This document shows positions 44,769 to 53,657 of a DNA stretch of 64,000 nucleotides, piece after piece. The notes under the pieces are model-generated. The model saw only the letters and a list, made by a program, of their open reading frames with translations. It did not search any database and was not told where the DNA came from. Source of the DNA: Streptomyces albireticuli (GTDB taxonomy: Bacteria; Actinomycetota; Actinomycetes; Streptomycetales; Streptomycetaceae). Location: assembly GCF_021228125.1 (NCBI RefSeq), contig NZ_JAJQQS010000006.1, positions 372,001 through 436,000 on the forward strand. Direction: 5' to 3'. A program made the translations under genes and the position numbers. Positions within the stretch are counted from its first letter, which is position 1. The number at the start of each line of letters is the position of its first letter.

Positions 44769-45791
44769 GTGCGCCGGGTATCCACAATCACTGTCGCGGG
44801 TGTTGCCACCGCGGCCCTCGCATTCACCCTCACCGCTTGTGGTGAGTCCTCCACCAGCTCCGGTGGTGACAAGGGCGTCGGCCTGGCGTTCGATGTCGGC
44901 GGCCGTGACGACCACTCCTTCAACGAGTCCGCGGCCCGTGGTGTCGACAAGGCCAAGGCCGAGCTGGGCATGAAGGCCAAGCTGCTCACCGCCAAGAACG
45001 GTGAGACCGAGGCCGAGCGCGAGCAGCGGCTGAGCTCCCTCGCCGACGCGGGCCACAACCCCGTCATCGGCGTCGGCTTCAACTACTCGAAATCGATCGA
45101 GAAGGTCGCCAAGGAATACCCGAAGGTCACCTTCGGCGTTGTCGACTCCGTTGCCCCGGGCAAGAATGTCGTCAGCATGACCTTCGGTGAGCACGAGGGT
45201 TCCTACCTCGCCGGTGTCGCCGCCGCGCTGAAGTCCAAGACCCACAAGGTCGCCTTCATCGGCGGTGTGAACAACGCGCTGATCCAGAAATTCCAGGCCG
45301 GTTTCGAGCAGGGCGCAAAGGCCGCCGACCCGAAGGTCGAGGTCCGTTCGGACTACCTCTCCAACAGCGACAAGGGCTTCAACGACCCGGCCGCCGCCAA
45401 GGAGAAGGCCAAGGGCATGCTCGACTCGGACTTCGACGTGATCTACACCGCGGCCGGTCTCTCCGGTAACGGCTCGATCGAGGCCATCGCCGCCAAGAAG
45501 GGCGCCTGGGCGATCGGCGTCGACTCCGACCAGTACCAGCAGCCGGGTCTGGCGAAGTACAAGGACTCCATCCTCACCTCGGTCGTGAAGAACGTGGACG
45601 TCGCGGTCTTCGACCTCATCAAGAGCGTCAAGGACGGCAAGCCGCTCACCGGCCAGCGTCAGTACCTGCTGAAGGACGGCGGCGTGTCGCTGTCCACCTC
45701 GGGTGGCCACATCGACGACATCAAGGCCCAGATCGAGGAAGCCAAGAAGAAGATCGTGGACGGTCAGGTCAAGGTCAAGACCGCCCCGTGA
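44769..45791 (+). CDS. BMP-family nucleoside-binding lipoprotein
   Basis: 340 residues. A lipoprotein signal ends in LTAC with Cys24 as the lipidated residue. The BMP (Med/PnrA) family is seen in LAFDVGGRDDHSFNESAARG, VGFNYSKSIEKVAKEYPKV, GEHEGSYLAGVAAAL, FIGGVNNALIQKFQAGFEQG and IGVDSDQYQ. It captures nucleosides outside the membrane and delivers them to the ABC transporter encoded next. A GTG start; a terminator-like hairpin separates it from the ATPase gene, which would give higher expression of the binding protein. Confidence 0.95.
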   Translation: MRRVSTITVAGVATAALAFTLTACGESSTSSGGDKGVGLAFDVGGRDDHSFNESAARGVDKAKAELGMKAKLLTAKNGETEAEREQRLSSLADAGHNPVIGVGFNYSKSIEKVAKEYPKVTFGVVDSVAPGKNVVSMTFGEHEGSYLAGVAAALKSKTHKVAFIGGVNNALIQKFQAGFEQGAKAADPKVEVRSDYLSNSDKGFNDPAAAKEKAKGMLDSDFDVIYTAAGLSGNGSIEAIAAKKGAWAIGVDSDQYQQPGLAKYKDSILTSVVKNVDVAVFDLIKSVKDGKPLTGQRQYLLKDGGVSLSTSGGHIDDIKAQIEEAKKKIVDGQVKVKTAP

Positions 45792-45845
45792 TCCCGGGCC
45801 GGCTCCGGCCGGCACCGGCCGGTCCCTGACCGGCCTCGCACGACC

Positions 45846-45888
45846 ACGGGCCCGGTACGGGGGAAGCCTCCCCCGCCACCGGGCCCGT
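45846..45888 (+). terminator. Hairpin between BMP and ATPase genes
   Basis: ACGGGCCCGGT (45846) pairs with ACCGGGCCCGT (45878), and an inner GGGGGA pairs with TCCCCC around AGCC. A long stable stem without a T-run; a partial terminator or mRNA stabiliser for the BMP transcript. Confidence 0.65.
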
Positions 45889-45902
45889 AACTGCGAGCCA
45901 AC

Positions 45903-45936
45903 GCTACGCGCGTAGCACAGCGTTGACGCGTGTAGC
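45903..45936 (+). promoter_or_regulatory. Candidate operator, palindrome plus second site
   Basis: GCTACGCGCGTAGC (45903-45916) is a perfect 14-bp palindrome. ACGCGTGTAGC (45926-45936) repeats its right part 20 bp later, on the same face of the helix. A related site is at 44703 before the BMP gene, so one regulator may control both transcripts. Confidence 0.6.
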
Positions 45937-46040
45937 GTCGCCCCCGCCCGATCCGGGCACGCCCCGTCCGGGCGCACAGCCGGTCCCCGCCCGGCTCGCC
46001 CCGGTCTTCCTCCCGCTCCCTTCCCCGAGGAGAGTGCGCC

Positions 46041-47639
46041 ATCAAAGCGTCCAGCAGTACCGCCCCCGCAGTAGAACTCGCGGGCATCACCAAGCGGTTC
46101 CCGGGCGTCGTGGCCAACCACGACATCCACCTGACCGTCCGCCGCGGTTCCGTCCACGCCCTCTGCGGCGAGAACGGCGCCGGCAAGTCGACCCTGATGA
46201 AGATCCTCTACGGCATGCAGAAGCCGGACGAGGGCACCATCACGCTCGACGGTGAGCAGGTCACCCTGCACACCCCCGGCGACGCCATCGCGCGCGGCAT
46301 CGGCATGGTGCACCAGCACTTCATGCTCGCCGACAACCTGACCGTCCTGGAGAACGTCGTCCTCGGCGCCGAGAAGCTCCACGGCATCGGCGGCAAGGCC
46401 CGCGCGAAGATCAAGGAGATCTCCGACGCCTACGGCCTCGGGGTCCGCCCCGACGCCCTGGTCGAGGACCTCGGTGTCGCCGACCGCCAGCGCGTGGAGA
46501 TCCTCAAGGTCCTCTACCGCGGCGCCCGCACCCTGATCCTCGACGAGCCCACCGCCGTCCTGGTCCCGCAGGAGGTCGACGCGCTCTTCGACAACCTCCG
46601 CGAGCTCAAGGCCGAGGGCCTCACGGTCATCTTCATCTCGCACAAGCTCGGGGAGGTGCTCTCGGTCGCCGACGACATCACCGTCATCCGGCGCGGCACC
46701 ACCGTCGGCACCGCGGTGCCGAGCGAGACCACCCCCAAGCAGCTCGCCGAGCTGATGGTCGGCAGCGAGCTGCCCTCGCCCGAGACCCGTGAGTCGACGG
46801 TCACCGACACGCCGATGCTCACGGTGGAAGACCTCAAGCTCTCCGCCACCGACCCGGACGGCGTCGTCCGCGCGGTGCTCGACGGCATCTCGCTCACCAT
46901 CCACAAGGGCGAGGTCCTCGGCATCGCCGGTGTGGAGGGCAACGGCCAGGCCGAGCTCGTCGAGGCCATCATGGGCATGCGGGACCCCGACGCGGGCACC
47001 GTCACCCTCGACGGCACCGACATCAGCCACGCGCCGACCCGCAAGCGGCGTGAGGACGGCATCGGCTACATCCCCGAGGACCGCCACCGGCACGGCCTCC
47101 TCCTGGAGGCGCCGCTGTGGGAGAACCGTATCCTCGGCCACGTCACGGAGAAGCCCAACAGCAAGAAGGGCTTCCTCGACCCCAAGGCGGCGCGCGCCGA
47201 CACCGAGCGCATCGTGCGGGAGTACGACGTCCGCACGCCCGGCATCGAGGTCACCGCGGCCTCCCTGTCCGGCGGCAACCAGCAGAAGCTGATCGTCGGC
47301 CGCGAGATGAGCCACCTGCCCAAGCTGCTGATCGCCGCGCACCCCACCCGGGGCGTGGACGTCGGCGCGCAGGCGCAGATCTGGGACCAGATCCGCGAGG
47401 CGCGCCATGAGGGCCTGGCGGTGCTGCTGATCTCCGCCGACCTGGACGAGCTGATCGGGCTCTCCGACAACCTGCGGGTGATGTTCCGCGGCCGCCTGGT
47501 CGCCGACGCCGACCCCGCCACCATCACCCCCGAGGAGTTGGGCTCGGCCATGACCGGCGCAGCCACCGGCCACCTCGAACACGTCGAGGCCGACGACCAG
47601 GAGCAGGACCAGGAGCAGGAAGGGGGCGACAAGGCGTGA
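46041..47639 (+). CDS. Nucleoside ABC transporter ATPase (two NBDs), probable ATC start
   Basis: 532 residues from codon 46041. NBD1 has ITKRFPGVVANHDIHL (with the A-loop aromatic), Walker A GENGAGKSTL, Q-loop GMVHQHFMLA and Walker B LILDEPTAVL. NBD2 has a degenerate Walker A (GVEGNGQAEL) and signature LSGGNQQK, as usual in RbsA/YufO-type proteins. It powers nucleoside import. No ATG, GTG, TTG or CTG exists in frame between the stop at 45933 and GTG 46110. AGGAGAG lies 7 bases before ATC 46041, and starting at 46110 would cut off the A-loop; hence the ATC start is preferred. A base error making ATC from ATG is the alternative. Confidence 0.9.
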   Translation: MKASSSTAPAVELAGITKRFPGVVANHDIHLTVRRGSVHALCGENGAGKSTLMKILYGMQKPDEGTITLDGEQVTLHTPGDAIARGIGMVHQHFMLADNLTVLENVVLGAEKLHGIGGKARAKIKEISDAYGLGVRPDALVEDLGVADRQRVEILKVLYRGARTLILDEPTAVLVPQEVDALFDNLRELKAEGLTVIFISHKLGEVLSVADDITVIRRGTTVGTAVPSETTPKQLAELMVGSELPSPETRESTVTDTPMLTVEDLKLSATDPDGVVRAVLDGISLTIHKGEVLGIAGVEGNGQAELVEAIMGMRDPDAGTVTLDGTDISHAPTRKRREDGIGYIPEDRHRHGLLLEAPLWENRILGHVTEKPNSKKGFLDPKAARADTERIVREYDVRTPGIEVTAASLSGGNQQKLIVGREMSHLPKLLIAAHPTRGVDVGAQAQIWDQIREARHEGLAVLLISADLDELIGLSDNLRVMFRGRLVADADPATITPEELGSAMTGAATGHLEHVEADDQEQDQEQEGGDKA

Positions 47640-48751
47640 ACGCCCTGAAGAAGCTGGACAAGAACAAGCTGATCCTGGCCGTCGCCGCGCCCGTCCTGGC
47701 GATCGTGGCCGCCCTGGTGGTCACCTCGATCATCATCGTGGCCACCGGCAAGGACCCGATCCACGCCTACCAGGTCATGGTCGACTTCGGCTCGAAGGCC
47801 GATTCCCAGGTCTGGATCATCAACAAGGCGACCCCGTACTACCTGTCCGCGCTGGCCGTCGCCATCGGCTTCCGGATGAACCTCTTCAACATCGGCGTCG
47901 ACGGCCAGTACCGCATCGCGGCCTTCTTCGCCGCGGTGGTCGGTGGCGCCCTGACGCTGCCGGGCATCATCCAGATCCCCGTGATCATCATCGTGGCGAT
48001 GATCGTGGGCGCCATCTGGGCGGGCATCGCCGGTCTGCTGAAGACCACCCGGGGCGTCAGCGAGGTGATCAGCACGATCATGCTGAACGCCATCGGCGCC
48101 GCGGTGATCGCCTACTTCCTCCAGGACGGCCGCCTCGCGGAGAAGGAGGGCAACCTGATCCACACGCCCTACCTGCCCGACTCGGCGCACTTCTTCGAGA
48201 TCGCGACCGCGACGAAGCCGATCTACGGTTTCGTGTTGATCGCCGCCCTCGCCGGCCTCGTCTACTGGTTCGTCCTGAACCGCTCCCGCTTCGGCTTCGA
48301 CCTGCGCACCGTCGGTCAGTCCGAGTCGGCCGCCCAGGCCAGCGGCGTGAACGTCAAGCGCATGGTCGTCACGTCGATGCTGCTGTCCGGCGCCATGGCG
48401 GGCCTCGTCGGCATGCCGACCCTGCTCGGCGTCTCGTACAACTACGGCACCGACTTCCCCGCGGGCATCGGCTTCACCGGCATCGCCATCGCGCTGCTCG
48501 GCCGTAACCACCCCATCGGCATGGCGCTCGGCGCCCTCTTCTGGAGCTTCCTGGACCGCACCGGCACCCAGCTGGAGTTCGAGGGCTACGCCCAGGAGAT
48601 GGTCGGCGTGATCCAGGGCGTCATCGTCCTCTGCGTGGTCATCGCCTACGAGATCGTCCGCCGTTACGGCCTCAAGGCCCAGCAGCGGAAGGTCGGCGAG
48701 GAGCTCGCCGCCCAGGCCCGTAAGAGCGACAAGGCGGAGGTATCCGCGTGA
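47636..48751 (+). CDS. Nucleoside ABC transporter permease 1
   Basis: 371 residues with about eight hydrophobic helices of the branched-chain/ribose permease family (BPD_transp_2). Landmarks: YLSALAVAIGFRMNLFNIGVDGQY, TTRGVSEVISTIMLNAIG, TVGQSESAAQASGVNVKRMV and GFTGIAIALLGRNHPIGM. It forms half of the membrane channel with permease 2. GTG 47636 overlaps the ATPase stop by 4 bp. Part of the nucleoside operon. Confidence 0.95.
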   Translation: MNALKKLDKNKLILAVAAPVLAIVAALVVTSIIIVATGKDPIHAYQVMVDFGSKADSQVWIINKATPYYLSALAVAIGFRMNLFNIGVDGQYRIAAFFAAVVGGALTLPGIIQIPVIIIVAMIVGAIWAGIAGLLKTTRGVSEVISTIMLNAIGAAVIAYFLQDGRLAEKEGNLIHTPYLPDSAHFFEIATATKPIYGFVLIAALAGLVYWFVLNRSRFGFDLRTVGQSESAAQASGVNVKRMVVTSMLLSGAMAGLVGMPTLLGVSYNYGTDFPAGIGFTGIAIALLGRNHPIGMALGALFWSFLDRTGTQLEFEGYAQEMVGVIQGVIVLCVVIAYEIVRRYGLKAQQRKVGEELAAQARKSDKAEVSA

Positions 48752-50034
48752 GTACGACCTTCACCGCCGCGGTCTCCGACGCGCTCAGCGGTAAGAACAA
48801 GCCCGGACGGCGCAAGCTGTCCTACCCCGTGGTCCTGATGATCATCGCGGGCGGTCTGCTGCTGCTCTCCGCCCTGCGCGAGATCACCAGCACCGGTGAC
48901 CTGACCTCCTCCGGTCAGTTCGGCGGCGCCCTCGCCGCCGCCGTGCCGATCGGCCTCGCCGGCCTCGGCGGCCTGTGGGCCGAGCGCGCGGGCGTCGTCA
49001 ACATCGGCCTCGAGGGCATGATGATGCTCGGCACCTTCTGCGCCGGCTGGATCGGCTGGCAGCACGGCCCCTGGGCCGCGGCGCTCGCCGGTGTCATCGG
49101 CGGCGCGATCGGCGGCCTGGTGCACGCCTTCGCCACCGTCACCTTCGGTGTCGACCACATCATCTCCGGTGTGGCCATCAACATCCTGGCCCTCGGTATG
49201 ACGCAGTACCTCGCCAAGCTGTGGTTCGGCGCGGAGGGCAGCGCGGCCCAGCAGGCGGGCGGCAACGACAAGCAGTCGCCCGTCATGTCGGACATGCAGA
49301 CCTTCTCCATCCCCGGCCTCTCCGACTGGCTCGGTGACATCGAGAAGCACCACTGGTTCTTCGTCTCCGACCTCGCCGGCATCCTCGAGGGCCTGGTCAC
49401 CGACGTGTCCTGGCTGACGATCGTCGCGGGCCTGCTCTTCGTCGGCACGTTCTTCGTGCTGTGGCGCACCTCCTTCGGCCTCCGCCTGCGCTCCTGCGGC
49501 GAGAGCCCGGTGGCCGCCGAGTCCCTCGGCGTGAACGTCTACACGTACAAGTACGCGGCCGTGGTCGTCTCCGGCGCCATGGCGGGCCTCGGTGGCGCGT
49601 TCCTCGCCATCGGCACCCACATGTACTCCGACGGCCAGACCGGTGGCCGTGGCTACATCGGTCTCGCCACGATGATCTCCGGCAACTGGCGGCCGGGCGG
49701 CGTCGCGATGAGCGCGGGCCTGTTCGGCTTCATGGACAGCCTCCAGCTGCGCGCCGGCGGCCCCGTCGTCCACGCGCTGCTGCTGCTCCTCGCCGTGCTG
49801 CTGGTCGGCTTCGCCGCCTGGAAGGCGAAGACCGGCAAGGTGCGCGGCGCGATCGTCGCCGCGGCCTTCGCCGCCGCGCTGGTCGTCTGGTACGTGCTGA
49901 CCGACACCGTGCCGCTGGAGCTCGTGAACGCCACCCCGTACGTGGTGACGCTCCTGGTCCTGTGCTTCTCCGCGCAGCGCCTGAGGATGCCCAAGGCCAA
50001 CGGCAAGCCCTACCGGAAGGGTCAAGGAAAGTGA
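48748..50034 (+). CDS. Nucleoside ABC transporter permease 2
   Basis: 428 residues, same family as permease 1: LAGLGGLWAERAGVVNIGLEGM, TFGVDHIISGVAINILALGM, RLRSCGESPVAAESLGVNVY and GYIGLATMISGNWRPGGV. The C-terminus has an extra pair of helices and a basic tail (RMPKANGKPYRKGQGK). GTG 48748 overlaps permease 1, and the stop overlaps the cytidine deaminase start (GTGA), tying import to salvage. Confidence 0.95.
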   Translation: MSTTFTAAVSDALSGKNKPGRRKLSYPVVLMIIAGGLLLLSALREITSTGDLTSSGQFGGALAAAVPIGLAGLGGLWAERAGVVNIGLEGMMMLGTFCAGWIGWQHGPWAAALAGVIGGAIGGLVHAFATVTFGVDHIISGVAINILALGMTQYLAKLWFGAEGSAAQQAGGNDKQSPVMSDMQTFSIPGLSDWLGDIEKHHWFFVSDLAGILEGLVTDVSWLTIVAGLLFVGTFFVLWRTSFGLRLRSCGESPVAAESLGVNVYTYKYAAVVVSGAMAGLGGAFLAIGTHMYSDGQTGGRGYIGLATMISGNWRPGGVAMSAGLFGFMDSLQLRAGGPVVHALLLLLAVLLVGFAAWKAKTGKVRGAIVAAAFAAALVVWYVLTDTVPLELVNATPYVVTLLVLCFSAQRLRMPKANGKPYRKGQGK

Positions 50035-50426
50035 CTTCTCCCTTCGACTGGGAGGCACTGCGGACGCAGGCCCGGGACGCGATGTCCCGGGCCTACGCCC
50101 CGTACTCCGATTTCCCCGTCGGCGCGGCGGCCCTCGTGGACGACGGTCGCGTCGTCACCGGCTGCAATGTCGAGAACGCGGCGTACGGGGTAGCCCTGTG
50201 CGCCGAATGCGGACTCGTTTCCGAGCTCTTCGCCACGGGTGGCGGCAGGCTGACCGCATTCACGTGTTGCGACCGCAACGGCAATGTCCTGATGCCGTGC
50301 GGCCGCTGCCGCCAGCTGCTCTGGGAGCACGGCGGCCCGGAACTGGCCGTCGACACGACGACGGGCGTCCGTCCGCTCGCGGAGTTGTTGCCGGATGCGT
50401 TTGGGCCTGCCGACCTGAATCGATAA
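50031..50426 (+). CDS. cdd: Cytidine deaminase
   Basis: 131 residues, the short tetrameric type. The active site is complete: YAPYSDFPVGAAALVDDG, NVENAAYGVALCAECGLVSE (first zinc Cys and catalytic Glu) and MPCGRCRQLLWE (two more zinc Cys). It turns cytidine and deoxycytidine into uridine and deoxyuridine. GTG 50031 overlaps the permease stop by 4 bp. Substrate is brought in by the transporter encoded upstream. Confidence 0.96.
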   Translation: MTSPFDWEALRTQARDAMSRAYAPYSDFPVGAAALVDDGRVVTGCNVENAAYGVALCAECGLVSELFATGGGRLTAFTCCDRNGNVLMPCGRCRQLLWEHGGPELAVDTTTGVRPLAELLPDAFGPADLNR

Positions 50427-50442
50427 AGATGTCCTCAAGCGC

Positions 50443-50472
50443 CGGAGGGGTTGTGGAAAACAACCCCTCCGG
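50443..50472 (+). terminator. Perfect 13-bp hairpin with GGAA loop inside the operon
   Basis: CCGGAGGGGTTGT and ACAACCCCTCCGG are exact complements around GGAA, a GNRA-type tetraloop. It lies between cdd and the thymidine phosphorylase gene. The flank GTCCTCAAGCG links it to the mosaic repeat family. Partial termination or mRNA protection is likely. Confidence 0.7.
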
Positions 50473-50528
50473 GTCACTTTCCGGCCCCGGGAAGACTGAG
50501 GACGCACGAACTTAAGGAAAATGTGCTG

Positions 50529-51806
50529 ATGGACGCCATTTCCGTAATCCGCGCCAAGCGTGACCGCGCTCGTCTGTCCGACGAGCAGATCGACTGGGTC
50601 ATCGACGCGTACACCCGCGGCGAGGTCGCCGACGAGCAGATGTCCTCGCTCGCCATGGCCATCCTGCTCAACGGCATGGACCGCGCGGAGATCGCCCGCT
50701 GGACCGCCGCCATGATCAAGTCCGGCGAGCGCATGGACTTCTCGTCCCTGCCCATGCCGACCTCGGACAAGCACTCCACCGGCGGCGTCGGCGACAAGAT
50801 CACCCTCCCGCTGGCCCCGCTCGTCGCCGCCTGCGGCGCGGCCGTCCCGCAGCTCTCCGGCCGGGGTCTCGGCCACACGGGCGGCACGCTGGACAAGCTG
50901 GAGTCCATCCCCGGCTGGCGCGCGCTGCTCTCCAACGACGAGATGATGGACGTCCTGCGCAACGTCGGCTCCGTCATCTGCGCGGCGGGCGACGGCCTCG
51001 CCCCGGCGGACAAGAAGCTCTACGCGCTCCGCGACGTCACCGGCACGGTCGAGGCGATCCCGCTGATCGCCTCGTCCATCATGTCGAAGAAGATCGCCGA
51101 GGGCACGGGCTCCCTGGTCCTGGACGTGAAGGTCGGCTCCGGCGCCTTTATGAAGAACATCGAGGACGCCCGTGAGCTGGCCTCCACGATGGTCGGCCTC
51201 GGCACGGACCACGGCGTCAAGACCGTCGCCCTGCTGACCGACATGTCGACCCCGCTGGGCCTCACCGCGGGCAACGCCCTGGAGGTCCGCGAGTCGGTGG
51301 AGGTCCTGGCGGGCGGCGGCCCGGCGGACGTCGTCGAGCTGACCCTGGCCCTGGCCCGCGAGATGCTCACGGCGGCCGGCCTGCCCGACGCGGACCCGGA
51401 GAAGGCCCTGCGCGACGGCTCCGCCATGGACCACTGGCGCCGCATGATCCAGGCCCAGGGCGGCGACCCGGACGCGGCGCTGCCGGTCGCCCGGGAGCAG
51501 CACGTCGTGACGGCCTCGGCCTCCGGTGTCCTCACCAAGCTCGACGCGTACGCCGTCGGCGTCTCCGCCTGGCGCCTGGGCGCCGGCCGCGCGCGCAAGG
51601 AGGACCCGGTGCAGTTCGGCGCGGGCATCGAGATGCACGCCAAGCCGGGCGACAAGGTCACCGCGGGCCAGCCGCTGATGACGCTCCACACGGACACCCC
51701 GGAGAAGTACGACTACGCGCTGGCGGCGCTGGAGGGCGGCGTGGAGATCGCCCCCGAGGGCACGTCGTTCACCGCGAACCCGATCGTGCTGGACCGCATC
51801 GCCTGA
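50529..51806 (+). CDS. deoA: Thymidine (pyrimidine-nucleoside) phosphorylase
   Basis: 425 residues. The glycosyl-transferase family signature is present: SDKHSTGGVGDKITLPLAPL, SGRGLGHTGGTLDKLESIPG, SSIMSKKIAEGTGSLVLDVK and GSGAFMK. The C-terminal PYNP domain is at HAKPGDKVTAGQPLMTLH. It splits thymidine or deoxyuridine with phosphate to base and deoxyribose-1-phosphate, the step after cytidine deaminase. ATG 50529 with AAGGAA upstream. Last gene of the nucleoside operon, closed by a strong terminator. Confidence 0.95.
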   Translation: MDAISVIRAKRDRARLSDEQIDWVIDAYTRGEVADEQMSSLAMAILLNGMDRAEIARWTAAMIKSGERMDFSSLPMPTSDKHSTGGVGDKITLPLAPLVAACGAAVPQLSGRGLGHTGGTLDKLESIPGWRALLSNDEMMDVLRNVGSVICAAGDGLAPADKKLYALRDVTGTVEAIPLIASSIMSKKIAEGTGSLVLDVKVGSGAFMKNIEDARELASTMVGLGTDHGVKTVALLTDMSTPLGLTAGNALEVRESVEVLAGGGPADVVELTLALAREMLTAAGLPDADPEKALRDGSAMDHWRRMIQAQGGDPDAALPVAREQHVVTASASGVLTKLDAYAVGVSAWRLGAGRARKEDPVQFGAGIEMHAKPGDKVTAGQPLMTLHTDTPEKYDYALAALEGGVEIAPEGTSFTANPIVLDRIA

Positions 51807-51821
51807 TTTCTGGCGGTGAAA

Positions 51822-51857
51822 GGACGGGCCCGGCGGAGTCTTCCGCCGGGCCCGTCC
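51822..51857. terminator. Strong bidirectional terminator
   Basis: A perfect 16-bp stem (GGACGGGCCCGGCGGA and its complement) with a 4-base loop GTCT, between the convergent phosphorylase and acetyltransferase genes. It serves both. Confidence 0.85.
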
Positions 51858-51872
51858 CGTGTTTCCGGGCCC

Positions 51873-52415
51873 CTACGCCTGGTACTCGGTGAGGTCGATG
51901 GCATGGATGGTCATCGGGAAGTCGTGCACGGGGTGGGTCGTCTCGCGCTCCGGCGCCATGCCGAGCTTGCGGGCGACGTTCTCGGACGCCTCGTCGCCGG
52001 TCCGGATGACGGCGACGACCCGGTCGAGGCCCCGGTCCTGTAGCGCGAACTCCAGGGTCGCGTGGGCGGCCTCGGACGCGTACCCCTGCCCCCAGAACTG
52101 GGCGCCGATCCGCCAGCCGATCGCCACGTCGGGCAGCTCCTCCGGGGAGAACTCCGACCAGGACAGGCCCGTACAGCCGATGAGCTCGCCCGACCCCAGC
52201 AGCTCGACGGCGAAGATCCCGAACCCCTCGTCGTCCCACTCCTCCTCCCAGCGCTCGATCGCCTCGGCGGTGGCGTCGGCGTCGATCACCGAGCCGTCGC
52301 CGACCCACCGCATGACCCGGGGGTCCGCGTTGATGTCCGCCAGGAAGGGGGCGTCGTCTTCGTGCCAGCGGCGGAGGAGGAGGCGAGGGGTGTGGATCTC
52401 GGTCATACGGGCCAT
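51873..52415 (-). CDS. RimJ/RimL-type GNAT acetyltransferase
   Basis: 180 residues. TPRLLLRRWHEDDAPFLADI, ELIGCTGLSW, VAIGWRIGAQFWGQGYASEA (acetyl-CoA loop) and TGDEASENVARKLGM are the standard sequence of protein N-alpha/ribosomal-type acetyltransferases. The substrate cannot be predicted. ATG 52415 and ATG 52406 are both possible starts. Faces deoA across the terminator. Confidence 0.93.
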   Translation of the reverse strand: MARMTEIHTPRLLLRRWHEDDAPFLADINADPRVMRWVGDGSVIDADATAEAIERWEEEWDDEGFGIFAVELLGSGELIGCTGLSWSEFSPEELPDVAIGWRIGAQFWGQGYASEAAHATLEFALQDRGLDRVVAVIRTGDEASENVARKLGMAPERETTHPVHDFPMTIHAIDLTEYQA

Positions 52416-52463
52416 CCTGCGTGACGGCGGGGGCCCGGCGGTAATCGGGGACGGCCGGTGGTG

Positions 52464-53657
52464 TCACTTCATCTTGCAGAGGACGTCGTCGAGGAGCTTG
52501 TCGGTGCGGGTGTCGCGGTCCTCCATGGCGAGGTTGGTGGAGCGCATCACGACGACGCCCTTCCTTCCCTTGTCGACGAAGCCGTTGGCGTTGAGGTGGC
52601 CGAGGGTGGTCCCGCCGTGGCCCCAGTAGTCGCCGCCGCAGCTCAGCGCGGTCTTGAAGACGCCGAGCCCGGCCTCCTGGACCAGGTTCCCGCGGTCGTC
52701 GGGCGCGGGCACGGTCCGCTGCATCTGCCGCAGCTGGGCGGGCTTGAGGAGCTTGCCGCCGAGCAGGGCCTGCCAGAAGCGCGTGAGGTCGTCCGAGGTG
52801 GTGACGAGGTCGCCCGCCGAACTGCCCCACGACATGCTCAGCTCGGTGCTGTCGAGCAGCGGGCCCCCGGGCTTGAACTGCTGGTAGGCGCGGGCGGAGG
52901 GCCGGGGGAGCCCCGTACGGTCGCCCGCGGAGTAGGTGTGCGTGAGGCCGAGCGGCTCGGTGATCCGGGTGCGGACCTCCTCGCTCCAGTGCCGGCCCGT
53001 CGCCTTCTCGACGATCATCCCGGCGAGGATGTAGCCGGTGTTGGAGTAGCTCCAGCCGTCGCCGGGCTCGAAGAGGGGCTTCTTGCGGAGGGCCATGTCG
53101 ACGAGGTCGCGCGGTTCGTAGACGTCGAAGCGGTGCTTCTTGAACTCCTCCTCGCCGAGGACGGGCAGGCTCTCGTCGTAGTCGGGCAGGCCGCTGGTGT
53201 GCTGGAGCAGCTGCCGTACGGTGATCCGCTTGCCGTCGTTGCCGTTGGCGTCGACGACACCGGGCAGCCAGTGGTCGACGGTGTCGTTCAGCCGTACCTT
53301 GCCTTCGCCGACCAGTTGCAGCATCACGGTGGCGACGAAGGTCTTGGTGTTGCTGCCCATCCGGAAGTAGCCCTGGGCGGGCATGGGACGGTTCGTGCCG
53401 CGCTCTGCGGTGCCGGAGGTGACGTGGATCCGGCCGGTGCCGTTCGCGAGGGTGGCCTGGGCGCCGACGACGCCGTCCTTGCGGACGATGTCGTCGAGGC
53501 CGTGCTGGAGGTCGGCGCGGACGTGGGCGGGGGCGGTACGGGCTTCCGGCTGGGCGGCCCAGGCGGTGGAGAGCGGCATGGTCAGGGTGGCGGCGGCGAC
53601 GGTGGTTGTGAAGACGCCGAGGGCGACTCTGCGGCGGGTGTTTCGTACGGGGGGCAT
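52464..53657 (-). CDS. Secreted serine hydrolase (class C beta-lactamase / DD-peptidase fold)
   Basis: 397 residues. A signal peptide ends near STAWAAQPE. The penicillin-recognising fold is complete: SNTK (SxxK with the nucleophile Ser), YSNTGY (YxN) and HGG in YWGHGGTTLGH. This set is that of the D-alanyl-D-alanine carboxypeptidase R61 group and related esterases. It acts outside the cell on peptidoglycan stem peptides or other amides/esters. ATG 53657 opens the frame. Ordinary full-length member. Confidence 0.93.
   Translation of the reverse strand: MPPVRNTRRRVALGVFTTTVAAATLTMPLSTAWAAQPEARTAPAHVRADLQHGLDDIVRKDGVVGAQATLANGTGRIHVTSGTAERGTNRPMPAQGYFRMGSNTKTFVATVMLQLVGEGKVRLNDTVDHWLPGVVDANGNDGKRITVRQLLQHTSGLPDYDESLPVLGEEEFKKHRFDVYEPRDLVDMALRKKPLFEPGDGWSYSNTGYILAGMIVEKATGRHWSEEVRTRITEPLGLTHTYSAGDRTGLPRPSARAYQQFKPGGPLLDSTELSMSWGSSAGDLVTTSDDLTRFWQALLGGKLLKPAQLRQMQRTVPAPDDRGNLVQEAGLGVFKTALSCGGDYWGHGGTTLGHLNANGFVDKGRKGVVVMRSTNLAMEDRDTRTDKLLDDVLCKMK

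Noticed and set aside
44685..47582. A 965-residue minus-strand frame opposite the BMP and ATPase genes
   Set aside because: Its composition is that of the complement of real genes; no conserved motif.
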